DNA of 19,282 nucleotides from Actinomycetes bacterium (GTDB taxonomy: Bacteria > Actinomycetota > Actinomycetes > S36-B12 > UBA5976). The notes beneath the pieces are model-generated. The model ran no database searches. It was not told the DNA's origin and saw only the letters and a program-made list of their open reading frames with translations. Position numbers and translations under genes: made by a program. The stretch's first letter is position 1. Each line of letters begins with the position of its first letter. The stretch lies in assembly GCA_021784375.1 (NCBI GenBank), contig JAJXSV010000014.1, positions 1 to 19,282 of the forward strand, in the 5' to 3' direction. Positions 1 through 7,976 of the stretch are shown here, one piece after another.

Positions 1-139
1 GGCCGTTCTTGGTGGACACGATCGGGCGGAAGATGCCGATGCGCGCGACCTGGCGGGCGAGCACTTCCATCACGCCCAGCGCGACGACCGCCTTACCCGC
101 CCTCACGTGGGCTGAGGTGATGTACAGGCTGTTGGACAC
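1..139 (-). CDS. pta: Phosphate acetyltransferase, N-terminal fragment (runs off left end)
   Basis: Only the first 46 codons are present. The GTG start at 139 gives MSNSLYITSAHVRAGKAVVA, continuing with a segment ending RIGIFRPIVSTKNG. This matches the N-terminal P-loop, dethiobiotin-synthetase-like domain of long (about 700-residue) phosphate acetyltransferases, with the GK of the phosphate loop at residues 15-16. The enzyme interconverts acetyl-CoA and acetyl phosphate in the cytoplasm. A CGGAG Shine-Dalgarno lies four bases before the GTG, which supports this start. It lies downstream of the helicase on the same strand but is separated by a strong inverted repeat, so it probably has its own transcript. 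The catalytic domain is outside the window; a stand-alone P-loop protein of the same fold is the alternative. Confidence 0.72.
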   Translation of the reverse strand, partial: MSNSLYITSAHVRAGKAVVALGVMEVLARQVARIGIFRPIVSTKNG

Positions 140-160
140 GGCACTCCGTTCGTCGCGCAA

Positions 161-166
161 AGCCTA
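161..166 (-). promoter_or_regulatory. Candidate -10 box for pta
   Basis: The minus strand reads TAGGCT here, an actinobacterial TANNNT -10 match. It would place the transcript start near 154 and leave a short leader carrying the CGGAG ribosome site. I see no convincing -35. Confidence 0.35.
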
Positions 167-196
167 CTTGACGTCGTGCTGGCGAGCGCTGCGCAG

Positions 197-238
197 AAGG
201 TGCGTGCACCCCGACTGGAGTCGGGGTGCACGCACCTT
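197..238 (-). terminator. Perfect inverted repeat, probable helicase terminator
   Basis: Two perfectly complementary 20-base arms (197-216 and 219-238) are separated by only GG, giving a stem of about 19 bp closed by a TGGA loop. It begins 30 bases after the helicase stop and lies before the pta start. There is no U-tract on either strand, so it would be an actinobacterial type terminator without a U-tail. Confidence 0.7.
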
Positions 239-267
239 CAAGGGATCGACTGGCAGCGCGAAAACCG

Positions 268-2310
268 TTACTTACCACGGCCCTTTCGGGACTTTCGGTC
301 CGCGGCGTTCCAGCGTGGCTTGTCGACCTGCTTGCGGTTCGTGCGGCCCGCGGCGGGTCGATCGGCGCTTGGCCGCTCAGCGCGGGGACGGTCATCGCGG
401 TAGGACGGGCGCTCGCTGCTGTAGGGCCGTTCGCTGCGGGGACGGTCATCGCGGTAGGACGGGCGCTCGCTGTTGTAGGGCCGTTCGCTGCGGGGACGGT
501 CATCGCGGTAGGACGGGCGCTCGCTGCGGGGACGATCATCGCGGTAGGACGGGCGCTCGCTGCGCGGGCGATCCCCGAACGACGGGCGCTCGCTGCGCGG
601 GCGATCCCCGAACGACGGGCGCTCGCTGCCGTACGCGCGGTCACCGCGGGCACGCTCGCCGAACGAAGGCCGCTCCGCGCGGACGCGGTCTTCGCGGAAG
701 CCGGGACGGTCGTCACGGAACGTTCGCGCGCCATGACCCTCGCGGAAGGCCGGTCGCTCATCGCGGATGCCGCCCTCGTCGCGGCGACGCGATGAGAAGT
801 GTGGGCGGTCCTCGCTGAGCCGTCCGACCCGGCGTGCCTCGTGGCGCTCACGGTCATCCGTGCGGGGGCGGAAGCGTCGGTCCTCGACCGGCGCCGTGCG
901 GGGACGGGCCTCCCGGTGATCGACGAACGACAGGTCGTCGTCGTGTTCGATCACGGCCCGACGCACGGCCTGTTCCTCCCGCAGGTGCGGGCGATGGGCG
1001 CGCGGGGCCACCTCGTCGCGCGCGCCGGTGACCTCTGCGAGGTACTCGTCTCCGACGTGGACGCGCTTGTCAATGGCCTCCACGCCGGCCTGGCGGAGCA
1101 GTTGCTCCGCGCTGCGCACCTGCCGGGTGGTGGAGATGAGGACGACCAGGCCGTCCTTGCCGGCCCGTGCCGTGCGGCCCGCACGGTGCAGGTAGTCCTT
1201 GGAATCATGGGGCGGGTCGATCTGCAGCACGAGGTCGATGCCGTCGACGTGGATGCCGCGGGCGGCGACGTCGGTGGCGACGAGCACGTCGACCCTGCCG
1301 TCGCGGAAGTTGGTGATGGCCTTGTTGCGCGCGCCCTGCGACTTGCCGCCGTGCAGGGCATCGACGCGCACGCCCATCTCCGCGAGTTCGCCGGCCCACT
1401 GCTCCACGCCCAGCTGGGTGCGCGCGAAGCAGATGGTGCGGCCCTCGCGCTTGGCGATGGCGTGCACGATGGCCGGCTTCTCCCGGGCATCGACGACGAA
1501 CAGGTGGTGGACCATGGTGGTGACACTCGCAGTGTCGGGGTCAGTGGCGTGCTCCACGGGGTTGCTCAGGTGCTGCTTCACGAGCTTGTCGACACCGCGG
1601 TCGAGTGTGGCCGAGAACAGCAGGCGCTGACCGCCGGGCTGCACCAGGTTCATGATCTGGTCGACCTCTTCGAGGAAGCCCATGTCGGCCATCTGGTCGG
1701 CCTCGTCGAGCACGGCGATGGAGACGGAGGAGAGGTCGACGGCGCGACGATCGACGAGGTCGATGAGCCGCCCGGGCGTGGCCACGACGATGTCCGCACC
1801 GCGCCGCATGCCCTCGAGCTGGCGGTCGTAGGAGGCGCCGCCGATGACCAGCTGCATGCTCAGCTTGACCTGCTGTGCGAGTGGGTAGAGGGCGTCACGC
1901 ACCTGCATGGCGAGTTCCCGGGTCGGAACCAGGATGAGCGCCCGCGGGTGCATGGGCTCGGACTTCCCGCCCATGAGGCGGGTGAGCATGGGCAGGCCGA
2001 AGGCCAGCGTCTTGCCCGAACCCGTCTTGCCGCGGCCCAGCACATCGCGGCCCGCGAGCGCGTCGGGGATGGTGGCCGACTGGATCGCGAAGGGCTCGGT
2101 GATGAGCGCATTGGCGAGCGCGACGGTGAGCGGCCGCGGCAGGCCGAGGGAGGCGAAGGCCGGCGCGTCCAGCGCCATGTCGAGTTCGGGGATGGCCTCA
2201 CGTCGGGGCGCGCGCTCTCCGCGGGGCTTGCCGTAGGGGCGGTCATCGCGGCGTTTGTAGGAGGCGCCGCCCTGCGGGCGCGCAGCAAAATTCGAACGGC
2301 GTTCAGCCAT
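268..2310 (-). CDS. DEAD-box ATP-dependent RNA helicase with long repetitive basic tail
   Basis: This 680-residue protein unwinds RNA duplexes using ATP. All core motifs are visible: Q-motif glutamine at 77, GKTGSGKT at 94-101, PTRELA at 129-134, TPGR at 178-181, DEAD at 202-205, SAT at 233-235, ATDVAARGI at 345-353 and HRAGRTARAG at 375-384. The core ends near residue 400. The remaining 270 or so residues are low-complexity and rich in Arg, Asp, Ser, Glu and Pro, with tandem units such as RSERPSYRDDRP; this is likely a disordered RNA-binding tail as in cold-adaptation helicases. The tail runs in frame to a basic end (RKSRKGRGK). The ATG at 2310 has no good Shine-Dalgarno and is preceded by a hairpin leader. 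Ribosome assembly or cold mRNA unfolding is the likely role; the exact subfamily (CsdA, RhlE or other) is not settled. Confidence 0.95.
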   Translation of the reverse strand: MAERRSNFAARPQGGASYKRRDDRPYGKPRGERAPRREAIPELDMALDAPAFASLGLPRPLTVALANALITEPFAIQSATIPDALAGRDVLGRGKTGSGKTLAFGLPMLTRLMGGKSEPMHPRALILVPTRELAMQVRDALYPLAQQVKLSMQLVIGGASYDRQLEGMRRGADIVVATPGRLIDLVDRRAVDLSSVSIAVLDEADQMADMGFLEEVDQIMNLVQPGGQRLLFSATLDRGVDKLVKQHLSNPVEHATDPDTASVTTMVHHLFVVDAREKPAIVHAIAKREGRTICFARTQLGVEQWAGELAEMGVRVDALHGGKSQGARNKAITNFRDGRVDVLVATDVAARGIHVDGIDLVLQIDPPHDSKDYLHRAGRTARAGKDGLVVLISTTRQVRSAEQLLRQAGVEAIDKRVHVGDEYLAEVTGARDEVAPRAHRPHLREEQAVRRAVIEHDDDLSFVDHREARPRTAPVEDRRFRPRTDDRERHEARRVGRLSEDRPHFSSRRRDEGGIRDERPAFREGHGARTFRDDRPGFREDRVRAERPSFGERARGDRAYGSERPSFGDRPRSERPSFGDRPRSERPSYRDDRPRSERPSYRDDRPRSERPYNSERPSYRDDRPRSERPYSSERPSYRDDRPRAERPSADRPAAGRTNRKQVDKPRWNAADRKSRKGRGK
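391..640 (-). repeat. In-frame tandem repeats in the helicase tail
   Basis: Near-identical DNA units recur: the block starting gtcatcgcggtaggacgggc begins at 391, 445 and 499 (54-base spacing), with a close copy at 535 (36 bases later). Then atccccgaac begins at 571 and 604 (33-base spacing). All spacings are multiples of three, so the protein repeats in units of 18, 12 and 11 residues built on SERPSYRDDRPR and SERPSFGDRPR. Confidence 0.9.
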
Positions 2311-2322
2311 GGTGAATCAACA

Positions 2323-2370
2323 ACTTTCGATGCGAATTGCGTTGGGGAAATGGATTCGCGCGTCGAAAGT
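2323..2370 (-). promoter_or_regulatory. Hairpin in the 5' leader of the helicase mRNA
   Basis: On the minus strand ACTTTCGA-CGC-GCGAAT (2370-2354) pairs with ATTCGC-A-TCGAAAGT (2337-2323), making a 14-bp stem with a small internal loop and a 16-base apical loop. The 3' arm ends 12 bases before the ATG and there is no Shine-Dalgarno in between, so the structure is well placed to control translation or mRNA stability. Leader-based autoregulation is known for some DEAD-box helicase genes; applying it here is inference. Confidence 0.5.
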
Positions 2371-2448
2371 CTCGTTCCGTCCAATGCGCTGCCTGACAAT
2401 CAGGTGTGCCAATGGTAACGGACGGCAGCCGTTCGGCGTACCAATCCG

Positions 2449-3231
2449 TCAGGCCACCGCGAACGAGCGCTTGCTCAGGCCCAGCCAGTAGCCCTCGATC
2501 TCCGATTCGACGGGCGCGTGCGCATCCGTCGAGGCACCAAGGGTCACGTACATGGGCGCCAGGTGGTCCACGGTCGGATGCGCGTAGCGCAGTGCCGGTG
2601 CGGTCTGGCGGTACCGGAGCAGGGTCTCGACATCTCCGGCGCGCAGCGCCTGGTCGGCCCAACCGTCGAACTCCACGGACCACGCGGGAGGTGCCTGGTC
2701 GAAGCCGGCGCCCCAGTTCACGTAGGGCAGGCCATGCGTCATGAAGCCGGACCCGATGATGAGCACGCCCTGATCGCGCAGGGTCCTGAGCTGCTCGCCG
2801 ATGCGAAACAGGCGCTCGGGGTCGAGCGAGGGCATCGACATCTGCAGGACCGGGATGTCGGCGTCGGGGTACATGACCGCGAGTGGCACGTAGGCCCCGT
2901 GGTCGAGGCCGCGGTTGGGCTGCTCGGAGACGGGTTCCAGGTCCGACAGGAGCGCGCGCACGGACGCCGCCAGCTCGGGTGCGCCGGGTGCCCTGTACTG
3001 CTGGCTGTAGTACTTCTGGGGGAAGCCGTAGAAGTCGTAGATGAGGGGCACGGTGCTGGTCGCCCCGATCGTCAGCGGTGCCGATTCCCAGTGCGCGCTC
3101 ACGATGAGGATGGCCTTGGGGCGGGGGAGGTCGCGACTCCACTGCTGCAGTTCGGCCACCCACAGGCGGTCGTCCTGCAACGGGGGAGCGCCGTGGCCGA
3201 GGTACAGGGCGGGCATGGTGTTCGTCGTCAT
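2449..3231 (-). CDS. ygiD: 4,5-DOPA dioxygenase extradiol-like LigB-family protein
   Basis: The 260-residue protein fits the class III extradiol ring-cleavage dioxygenase family (LigB superfamily, YgiD/DODA type), which usually has about 260 residues. Conserved histidines that can bind the metal are visible: GHG at 12-14 (His13), SAHWE at 45-49 (His47), DHGAYVPL with His111, THG with His166, and TVDHLAPM with His223. The family opens catechol rings such as DOPA; the natural substrate here is unknown. The ATG at 3231 follows a TACAGT box by 6 bases, so the mRNA is probably leaderless. It runs codirectionally with the helicase, with 138 bases between them containing the helicase leader. No aromatic-degradation genes lie nearby. 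Confidence 0.88.
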   Translation of the reverse strand: MTTNTMPALYLGHGAPPLQDDRLWVAELQQWSRDLPRPKAILIVSAHWESAPLTIGATSTVPLIYDFYGFPQKYYSQQYRAPGAPELAASVRALLSDLEPVSEQPNRGLDHGAYVPLAVMYPDADIPVLQMSMPSLDPERLFRIGEQLRTLRDQGVLIIGSGFMTHGLPYVNWGAGFDQAPPAWSVEFDGWADQALRAGDVETLLRYRQTAPALRYAHPTVDHLAPMYVTLGASTDAHAPVESEIEGYWLGLSKRSFAVA

Positions 3232-3243
3232 GGCGACACTGTA
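3229..3243 (-). promoter_or_regulatory. Leaderless promoter of the dioxygenase gene
   Basis: The minus strand reads TACAGT (3243-3238), six bases (GTCGCC), then ATG (3231-3229). The -35 region (TTAGTT at 18-base spacing) is weak. An imperfect dyad AGCAA-N7-TCGCT overlaps the spacer just upstream and could be an operator. Confidence 0.55.
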
Positions 3244-3436
3244 GCAAAAGGTTGTCGCTTTAACTAATTGGCGCTGTACCCGGCTGTCGAAGCCGACCGG
3301 CGCGCCACGTCATCCCGGGAGTCGCTCGGCCGGGACGCCGTTGGCGGTGGCAGGCACCCATCCCGTGGCGGTGGGTCAACGGGTGCGTTGGCACTGTCGA
3401 TCCGACGGCTGCGGCAGACGGGCGGCCAATAGCCGA

Positions 3437-4282
3437 CTAGCCGAAGACGACGGTGCGCTTCCCGTCGAGGAACACGCGGTCCTCGGCGAACAGGCGAACG
3501 GCGCGCGAGAGGGCGAGGCGCTCGACGTCACGGCCGATCTCGGCCAGGTCCTCGGGTGTCTGCCGGTGGCTCACGCGCTTCACCTCCTGCTCGATGATGG
3601 GGCCCTCGTCAAGGTCCGCGGTGACGAAATGTGCAGTGGCACCAATGAGTTTCACGCCGCGTTCGTGCGCCTGGTGATAGGGGCGGGCCCCCTTGAAGCC
3701 GGGCAGGAAGGAGTGGTGGATGTTGATGGCGCGGCCGCTCAGGGCGCGACAGGCGTCGTCGGACAGGATCTGCATGTAGCGCGCGAGCACCACCAGGTCG
3801 ACCGCCCGCTCCTCGACGATCGCGAGCAGGCGTGCTTCCTGCGCGGGCTTGCTCTCGCGCGTCACCGGCAGGTGGTCGAAGGGGATGCCGTAGCGCTCCG
3901 CGGTGGGCCGGCAGGTCTCGTGGTTGGAGACGATGCCCGCGATGTCGATGGGGAGTTCGTCGGCACTCCAGCGGTACAGCAGGTCCACCAGGCAGTGGTC
4001 GTACTGCGACACCATGATGAGGACCCGCGTGCGCTGGGCCTCCGGGCGGAGGTTGATGGCCGCATCGAACTCCTCCAGCGCCGACCGCAGGCCCGCGCGC
4101 ACCGCACCCAGCTCGGCCTGGTCGCTGTCGAAGCGCGTGCGGGCGAAGAACAGCCCGGTTCCGAGGTCGGAGAACTGCTCCTGCTCGAGGACGTTGCCGC
4201 CGACGGCGACGATGCCTCCGCTCAGGGCGTGGATGATGCCGCTGCGATCGGGGCAGGTCACCTGCAGTACGTAGTTGCTCAT
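3437..4282 (-). CDS. purU: Formyltetrahydrofolate deformylase
   Basis: The 281-residue protein has the PurU layout: an N-terminal ACT domain (about 1-80, starting YVLQVTCPDRSGIIHAL) and a C-terminal formyltransferase-fold hydrolase. The active site is visible as INIHHSFLPGFKGA, with Asn187 and His189, and Asp225 in DLDEGPII, matching the Asn-His-Asp triad of this fold. It hydrolyses 10-formyl-THF to formate and THF, balancing the one-carbon pool and feeding formate to purine synthesis. Length is typical (about 280). The ATG at 4282 has a GGAAGG Shine-Dalgarno 6 bases upstream. It is divergent from pckG and followed by a 205-base spacer before the dioxygenase gene. Confidence 0.96.
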   Translation of the reverse strand: MSNYVLQVTCPDRSGIIHALSGGIVAVGGNVLEQEQFSDLGTGLFFARTRFDSDQAELGAVRAGLRSALEEFDAAINLRPEAQRTRVLIMVSQYDHCLVDLLYRWSADELPIDIAGIVSNHETCRPTAERYGIPFDHLPVTRESKPAQEARLLAIVEERAVDLVVLARYMQILSDDACRALSGRAINIHHSFLPGFKGARPYHQAHERGVKLIGATAHFVTADLDEGPIIEQEVKRVSHRQTPEDLAEIGRDVERLALSRAVRLFAEDRVFLDGKRTVVFG

Positions 4283-4433
4283 GGGTCGCCTTCCGCTCCG
4301 CCTCGAGGCGCCACCGGCGACCGTGAGCGCCGGGCGTCCTCCGGGCAGGCTAACGGGCGGCCCCCTGGCCCTGAGCGGCGGGCCGAAGGGACCGGCCCGC
4401 TCCGGCCGCCTGCTCCGGCGCTCGAAATCCGCC

Positions 4434-4449
4434 GCTGACCTACATCACA
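4434..4449. promoter_or_regulatory. CRP/GlxR-like site upstream of pckG
   Basis: The sequence GCTGA-CCTACA-TCACA matches TGTGA-N6-TCACA at 8 of 10 positions, with a perfect right half. It lies about 150 bases before the pckG -10 box. CRP/GlxR-type cAMP regulators control central carbon genes in actinobacteria; binding here is inferred. Confidence 0.4.
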
Positions 4450-4594
4450 GGTGGGCGCATTGCGACCGACGTGACGGCGGTCGGAGGATTTCAAGGGGAG
4501 AACGGCCCAAAAGGGGTGAAAAGCGGCCAATACGCGCGTTCGTCGTGGAATCGTGCCCTTTGGCCTAAGAAAAGCAACCGTTCAGCGAGCAGAA

Positions 4595-4627
4595 TACGCT
4601 CTGTTCACACGCTCCCAAGTGAGGAAA
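4595..4627 (+). promoter_or_regulatory. pckG -10 box and ribosome binding site
   Basis: TACGCT at 4595-4600 is a -10 candidate that would give a leader of about 25 bases. GAGGAAA at 4621-4627 is a Shine-Dalgarno sequence 4 bases before the ATG at 4632. This is one of the few genes here with a conventional leader. Confidence 0.5.
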
Positions 4628-4631
4628 CCAC

Positions 4632-6425
4632 ATGACGAACCCGCCCACCAACAATGCGCGACTGATCGCGTGGGTCGAAGAAATCGCCGCACTCACCAAG
4701 CCCGACGAGGTCGTCTGGGCGGACGGCTCACAGGAGGAGTGGGATCGCCTCACCACGCAGTTGGTCGATGCGGGCACCTTCATCCGCCTGAATCCCGAGA
4801 AGCGCCCCAACTCCTTCCTCGCCCGCTCCAACCCGTCCGACGTGGCCCGCGTCGAGGACCGCACCTTCATCTGCGCGGACTCCAAGGAGGAGGCCGGTCC
4901 CACGAACAACTGGATGGCCCCCGACGAGATGCGCGCCACGCTCCACCCCTTGTTCGACGGCGCCATGCGCGGACGCACGATGTACGTCATCCCCTTCTCC
5001 ATGGGTCCGCTGGGCTCGCCCATCTCGCAACTCGGGGTGGAGATCTCAGACTCTCCGTACGTCGTGCTCAACATGCGCATCATGACCCGCATGGGCCGGG
5101 CCGCCCTCGACGCGATCGGTGACGGAGACTGGGTCAAGGCCGTGCACAGCGTCGGTATGCCCCTGGTTGACGGCGCCCAGGATGTGCCGTGGCCGTGCAA
5201 CGACACGAAGTACATCACCCACTTCCCCAAGACCCGTGAGATCTGGTCCTTCGGTTCGGGCTACGGCGGCAATGCGCTGCTGGGCAAGAAGTGCTTCGCC
5301 CTGCGCATCGCGTCCAACATGGGCAAGGCCGACGGCTGGCTCGCCGAGCACATGCTCATTCTCAAGCTCACGTCCCCCGAGGGCGACGTCAAGTACATCA
5401 CCGGCGCCTTCCCCAGCGCCTGTGGCAAGACGAACCTCGCGATGCTCCAGCCCACCATCGCGGGCTGGAAGGTCGAGACCATCGGTGACGACATCGCCTG
5501 GATGCGCTTCGGTGCCGACGGCCAGCTCTATGCGATCAACCCCGAGGCCGGCTTCTTCGGTGTGGCGCCGGGCACGGGCATGTCCACCAACGCCAACGCC
5601 ATGCTCAGCCTCACCGGCAACTGCATCTTCACCAACGTCGCGCTCACGGACGATGGCGATGTGTGGTGGGAGGGCATGACCGCGGAGACCCCGGAGCACC
5701 TCATCGACTGGCAGGGCAACGACTGGACGCCCGCCTCGGGCAAGGTCTCCAGCCACCCGAACAGCCGCTTCACGGCGCCCGCCTCGCAGTGCCCGTCCAT
5801 CGCCCCCAATTGGGAGGACCCGGCCGGCGTCCCCATCTCGGCCATGCTCTTCGGCGGTCGCCGCGCCTCGAACGTCCCGCTGGTTGTCGAGGCCCGCGAC
5901 TGGTCTCACGGCGTGTTCCTGGGCGCCACCATCGCCTCGGAGCAGACGGCGGCAGCGGAGGGCACCGTCGGCGCCCTCCGTCGCGATCCCTTCGCCATGC
6001 TCCCGTTCTGCGGCTACAACATGGCCGAGTACTGGGGCCACTGGCTGTCCATGGCGGAGCGCGCCGGCGCCAAGTTGCCGAAGATCTACCAGGTGAACTG
6101 GTTCCGCAAGAGCGCCGAAGGCAAGTGGCTGTGGCCCGGATTCGGTGAGAACAGCCGCGTCCTCGCCTGGGTCGTGAAGCGCGTGGCCGGTCGTGTAGAC
6201 GCCCACGAGACGCCGCTCGGCTTCGCGCCGCTGCCCGGCGACCTCGACCTGCAGGGCCTCGACATCACGCCGGAAGACCTCGCCGAGCTCTTCCACGTGG
6301 ACACCGAGCGCTGGCTCGCCGAGTGCGACATGACCGCCGAGTACTTCACGAAGTTCGGCGACCACGTGCCGGTCGAGCTGCGCGAGGAACTCGCCGCCTT
6401 GCGCACGCGCCTGCAGAACGCGTAA
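4632..6425 (+). CDS. pckG: Phosphoenolpyruvate carboxykinase (GTP)
   Basis: The 597-residue protein is a full-length GTP-type PEPCK (family about 590-620). It converts oxaloacetate and GTP to PEP, CO2 and GDP, the entry step of gluconeogenesis. The kinase-1 P-loop PSACGKTN lies at 261-268 and includes the reactive cysteine (Cys264) typical of the GTP enzyme; the kinase-2 motif GDDIAWM is at 285-291; [18 protein letters not shown] at 204-221 is the PEP/oxaloacetate region. The start is supported by GAGGAAA. It is followed by a strong hairpin terminator, so it is probably monocistronic. The CRP/GlxR-like site upstream suggests carbon-source control. Confidence 0.98.
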   Translation: MTNPPTNNARLIAWVEEIAALTKPDEVVWADGSQEEWDRLTTQLVDAGTFIRLNPEKRPNSFLARSNPSDVARVEDRTFICADSKEEAGPTNNWMAPDEMRATLHPLFDGAMRGRTMYVIPFSMGPLGSPISQLGVEISDSPYVVLNMRIMTRMGRAALDAIGDGDWVKAVHSVGMPLVDGAQDVPWPCNDTKYITHFPKTREIWSFGSGYGGNALLGKKCFALRIASNMGKADGWLAEHMLILKLTSPEGDVKYITGAFPSACGKTNLAMLQPTIAGWKVETIGDDIAWMRFGADGQLYAINPEAGFFGVAPGTGMSTNANAMLSLTGNCIFTNVALTDDGDVWWEGMTAETPEHLIDWQGNDWTPASGKVSSHPNSRFTAPASQCPSIAPNWEDPAGVPISAMLFGGRRASNVPLVVEARDWSHGVFLGATIASEQTAAAEGTVGALRRDPFAMLPFCGYNMAEYWGHWLSMAERAGAKLPKIYQVNWFRKSAEGKWLWPGFGENSRVLAWVVKRVAGRVDAHETPLGFAPLPGDLDLQGLDITPEDLAELFHVDTERWLAECDMTAEYFTKFGDHVPVELREELAALRTRLQNA

Positions 6426-6438
6426 CGCAAGCGAACGC

Positions 6439-6471
6439 AAGTGGGTGGCACCCGACGGGTGCCACCCACTT
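6439..6471 (+). terminator. pckG terminator hairpin
   Basis: Perfect 15-bp arms (6439-6453 and 6457-6471) enclose the loop GAC. It starts 14 bases after the pckG stop. No U-tract follows. Confidence 0.8.
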
Positions 6472-6568
6472 CGCATTCCGACGCTCCGCCGGCCGCCCTC
6501 CGTGGCCCTGGTGCGGACTGCGGATCTCGTTGATTCGCAAGGGAAATCGAGCATCACAGGGCGCCCGA

Positions 6569-6612
6569 TAGAATGCCGCTCCGCTGCCGCGAGCAGTGGC
6601 CACACTGGAGGG
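6569..6612 (+). promoter_or_regulatory. Ornithine carbamoyltransferase promoter -10 and ribosome site
   Basis: TAGAAT at 6569-6574 is a strong -10 match. GGAGGG at 6607-6612 is the ribosome site; it sits 4 bases before the ATG at 6617, favouring that start over the ATG at 6614 and the GTG at 6596. I found no clear ArgR box. Confidence 0.5.
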
Positions 6613-6616
6613 CATG

Positions 6617-7645
6617 ATGTCGATCGACCTGCGCGGCCGCGATTTCCTCAAGGAGATCGACTTCACGGCAGCGGAACTCACCGCCCTGATGGATGTCGCA
6701 GCGACCTTGAAGTCGAGCGGGCGGCAACGCCAGCGCCACCTCGAGCGTCGATGCATCGCGCTCATCTTCGAGAAGACCTCGACCCGCACGCGCTGCGCCT
6801 TCGAGGTCGGCGCGCACCACCAGGGCGCCGACGTCACCTACCTCGATCCCACCGGTTCGCAGTTCGGCCACAAGGAGTCGGCCGCGGACTCCGGTCGCCT
6901 GCTCTCGCGCATGTTCGACGCCATCCAGTTCCGCGGCAAGTCGCAGGCCATCCTCGAGACCCTGGCGGAGTTCTCGCGCGTGCCCGTCTACAACGGGCTC
7001 ACGGACGACTGGCACCCGACGCAGATGCTTGCGGACTTCCTCACCATGCGTGAGCACGCCACCAGCGGCGACCTCGCGCAGGTCTCCTTCGCCTACCTGG
7101 GCGACGCGCGCAACAACATGGGCAACTCCATGCTCGTCACGGCCGCCATCCTGGGCGCCGACGTGCGCATCGTCGCCCCCAGGGAGTTGTGGCCGACCGC
7201 GTCGGTGCAGGCGATGGCGCGGGAGGCGGCTGCGCGCTCGGGCGCGCAACTGCTCATCACCGAGGATGTCGAGGCAGGCGTGCGCGGAGCCGAGTTCATC
7301 CACACCGATGTCTGGGTGTCCATGGGGGAGGACGAGGAGGTCTGGGACCAGCGCGTCTCCGCCCTGCGCCCGTACCGGGTCACGTCGGACACGCTGGCCC
7401 TCACCGGGCGCAAGGACGTGAAGTTCATGCACTGCCTGCCCGCCTACCATGATCAGTCCACGCCGACCGGTCGTCACGCGGCGGAGGCCTACGGCTTCCT
7501 CGACGGCATCGAGGTGAGCACGAGCGTGTTCGACGGCCCGCACAGCATCGTGTGGGACCAGGGCGAGAACCGCCTCCACACCATCGAGGGGCTGATGGTC
7601 GCGACCCTCGGTGACCTCGAGACCGGCGCCATCCTGCGTTCCTAG
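6617..7645 (+). CDS. argF: Ornithine carbamoyltransferase (long form)
   Basis: The 342-residue protein transfers a carbamoyl group to ornithine to make citrulline. The carbamoyl-phosphate motif STRTR is at 55-59, HPTQ at 133-136, the ornithine SMG loop (DVWVSMGE) at 231-238, and HCLPAYHD at 272-279. The length and the HCLPAYHD form resemble the 334-336-residue E. coli ArgF/ArcB type, whereas most actinobacterial biosynthetic enzymes have about 310 residues. No other arg or arc gene is adjacent, so a biosynthetic or catabolic role cannot be decided. The SMG loop argues against putrescine carbamoyltransferase. An upstream GTG at 6596 would add 7 residues but lies before the Shine-Dalgarno. Confidence 0.95.
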   Translation: MSIDLRGRDFLKEIDFTAAELTALMDVAATLKSSGRQRQRHLERRCIALIFEKTSTRTRCAFEVGAHHQGADVTYLDPTGSQFGHKESAADSGRLLSRMFDAIQFRGKSQAILETLAEFSRVPVYNGLTDDWHPTQMLADFLTMREHATSGDLAQVSFAYLGDARNNMGNSMLVTAAILGADVRIVAPRELWPTASVQAMAREAAARSGAQLLITEDVEAGVRGAEFIHTDVWVSMGEDEEVWDQRVSALRPYRVTSDTLALTGRKDVKFMHCLPAYHDQSTPTGRHAAEAYGFLDGIEVSTSVFDGPHSIVWDQGENRLHTIEGLMVATLGDLETGAILRS

Positions 7646-7664
7646 TCGACCGCCCGGCACGACC

Positions 7665-7680
7665 TACACTGCTGCCCATG
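7665..7680 (+). promoter_or_regulatory. Leaderless promoter of the DUF3039 gene
   Basis: TACACT (7665-7670) is followed by seven bases and ATG at 7678, with no Shine-Dalgarno. The transcript would begin at or next to the start codon. It lies in the 32-base gap after the carbamoyltransferase gene, so this gene can be expressed independently. Confidence 0.6.
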
Positions 7681-7929
7681 CCCCTCGAGACACCAGGTCT
7701 GTCGACGCTCCCCGAGACGCGGACCGACACCCGCACCGACGACGGAGACCACGACCTCTTCGCGCACTATGTGCGCAAGGACAAGATCGTCGAGAGTGCC
7801 GTGACCGGGATCCCGGTGGTGGCCCTGTGCGGCAAGGTGTGGGTGCCCAACCGCGACCCCTCGAAGTTCCCCCTCTGCCCGGACTGCAAGCGCATCTACG
7901 ACGGCCTCAAGCCCGGCAAGGACGAGTAG
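7678..7929 (+). CDS. DUF3039 family protein
   Basis: This 83-residue protein belongs to the actinobacterial DUF3039 family, recognised from HYVRKDKIVESAVTGIPVVA followed by a CGKVWVP segment and CPDCKRIY. The first 25 residues are acidic, Thr-rich and probably disordered. His30, Cys51, Cys67 and Cys70 (the last two as CxxC) could form a single zinc site; this is inferred. No function is known to me. It ends 47 bases from the convergent dacB stop. Confidence 0.9.
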   Translation: MPLETPGLSTLPETRTDTRTDDGDHDLFAHYVRKDKIVESAVTGIPVVALCGKVWVPNRDPSKFPLCPDCKRIYDGLKPGKDE

Positions 7930-7976
7930 CCCGCGACTGCGGTGTGGTCCGCTGTCGCCGGTGCGTGATGCCGTGG

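Larger units (their letters stand above)
4283..4631. other. Divergent spacer between purU and pckG
   Basis: This 349-base region has no convincing gene. The purU half (4283-4440) is GC-rich. The pckG half has lower GC from about 4485 and holds a CRP/GlxR-like dyad (4434-4449), a -10 candidate (4595-4600) and the pckG ribosome site (4621-4627). Small reading frames crossing it look like chance. Confidence 0.7.

Noticed and set aside
391..640. CRISPR-like repeat pattern
   Set aside because: Units are contiguous, in frame and translated as part of the helicase tail; there are no unique spacers and no cas genes.
799..2418. Long plus-strand open frame opposite the helicase (539 codons)
   Set aside because: It is the antisense shadow of a gene with all DEAD-box motifs; high GC keeps opposite frames open. 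The protein shows no recognisable domain.
3341..4438. 365-codon plus-strand frame opposite purU
   Set aside because: purU carries all its active-site residues; the opposite frame has no start signal or domain.
5046..6605. Long minus-strand open frame opposite pckG (519 codons)
   Set aside because: pckG on the plus strand is certain. The antisense product is rich in Arg, Gly, His and Val with no family match.
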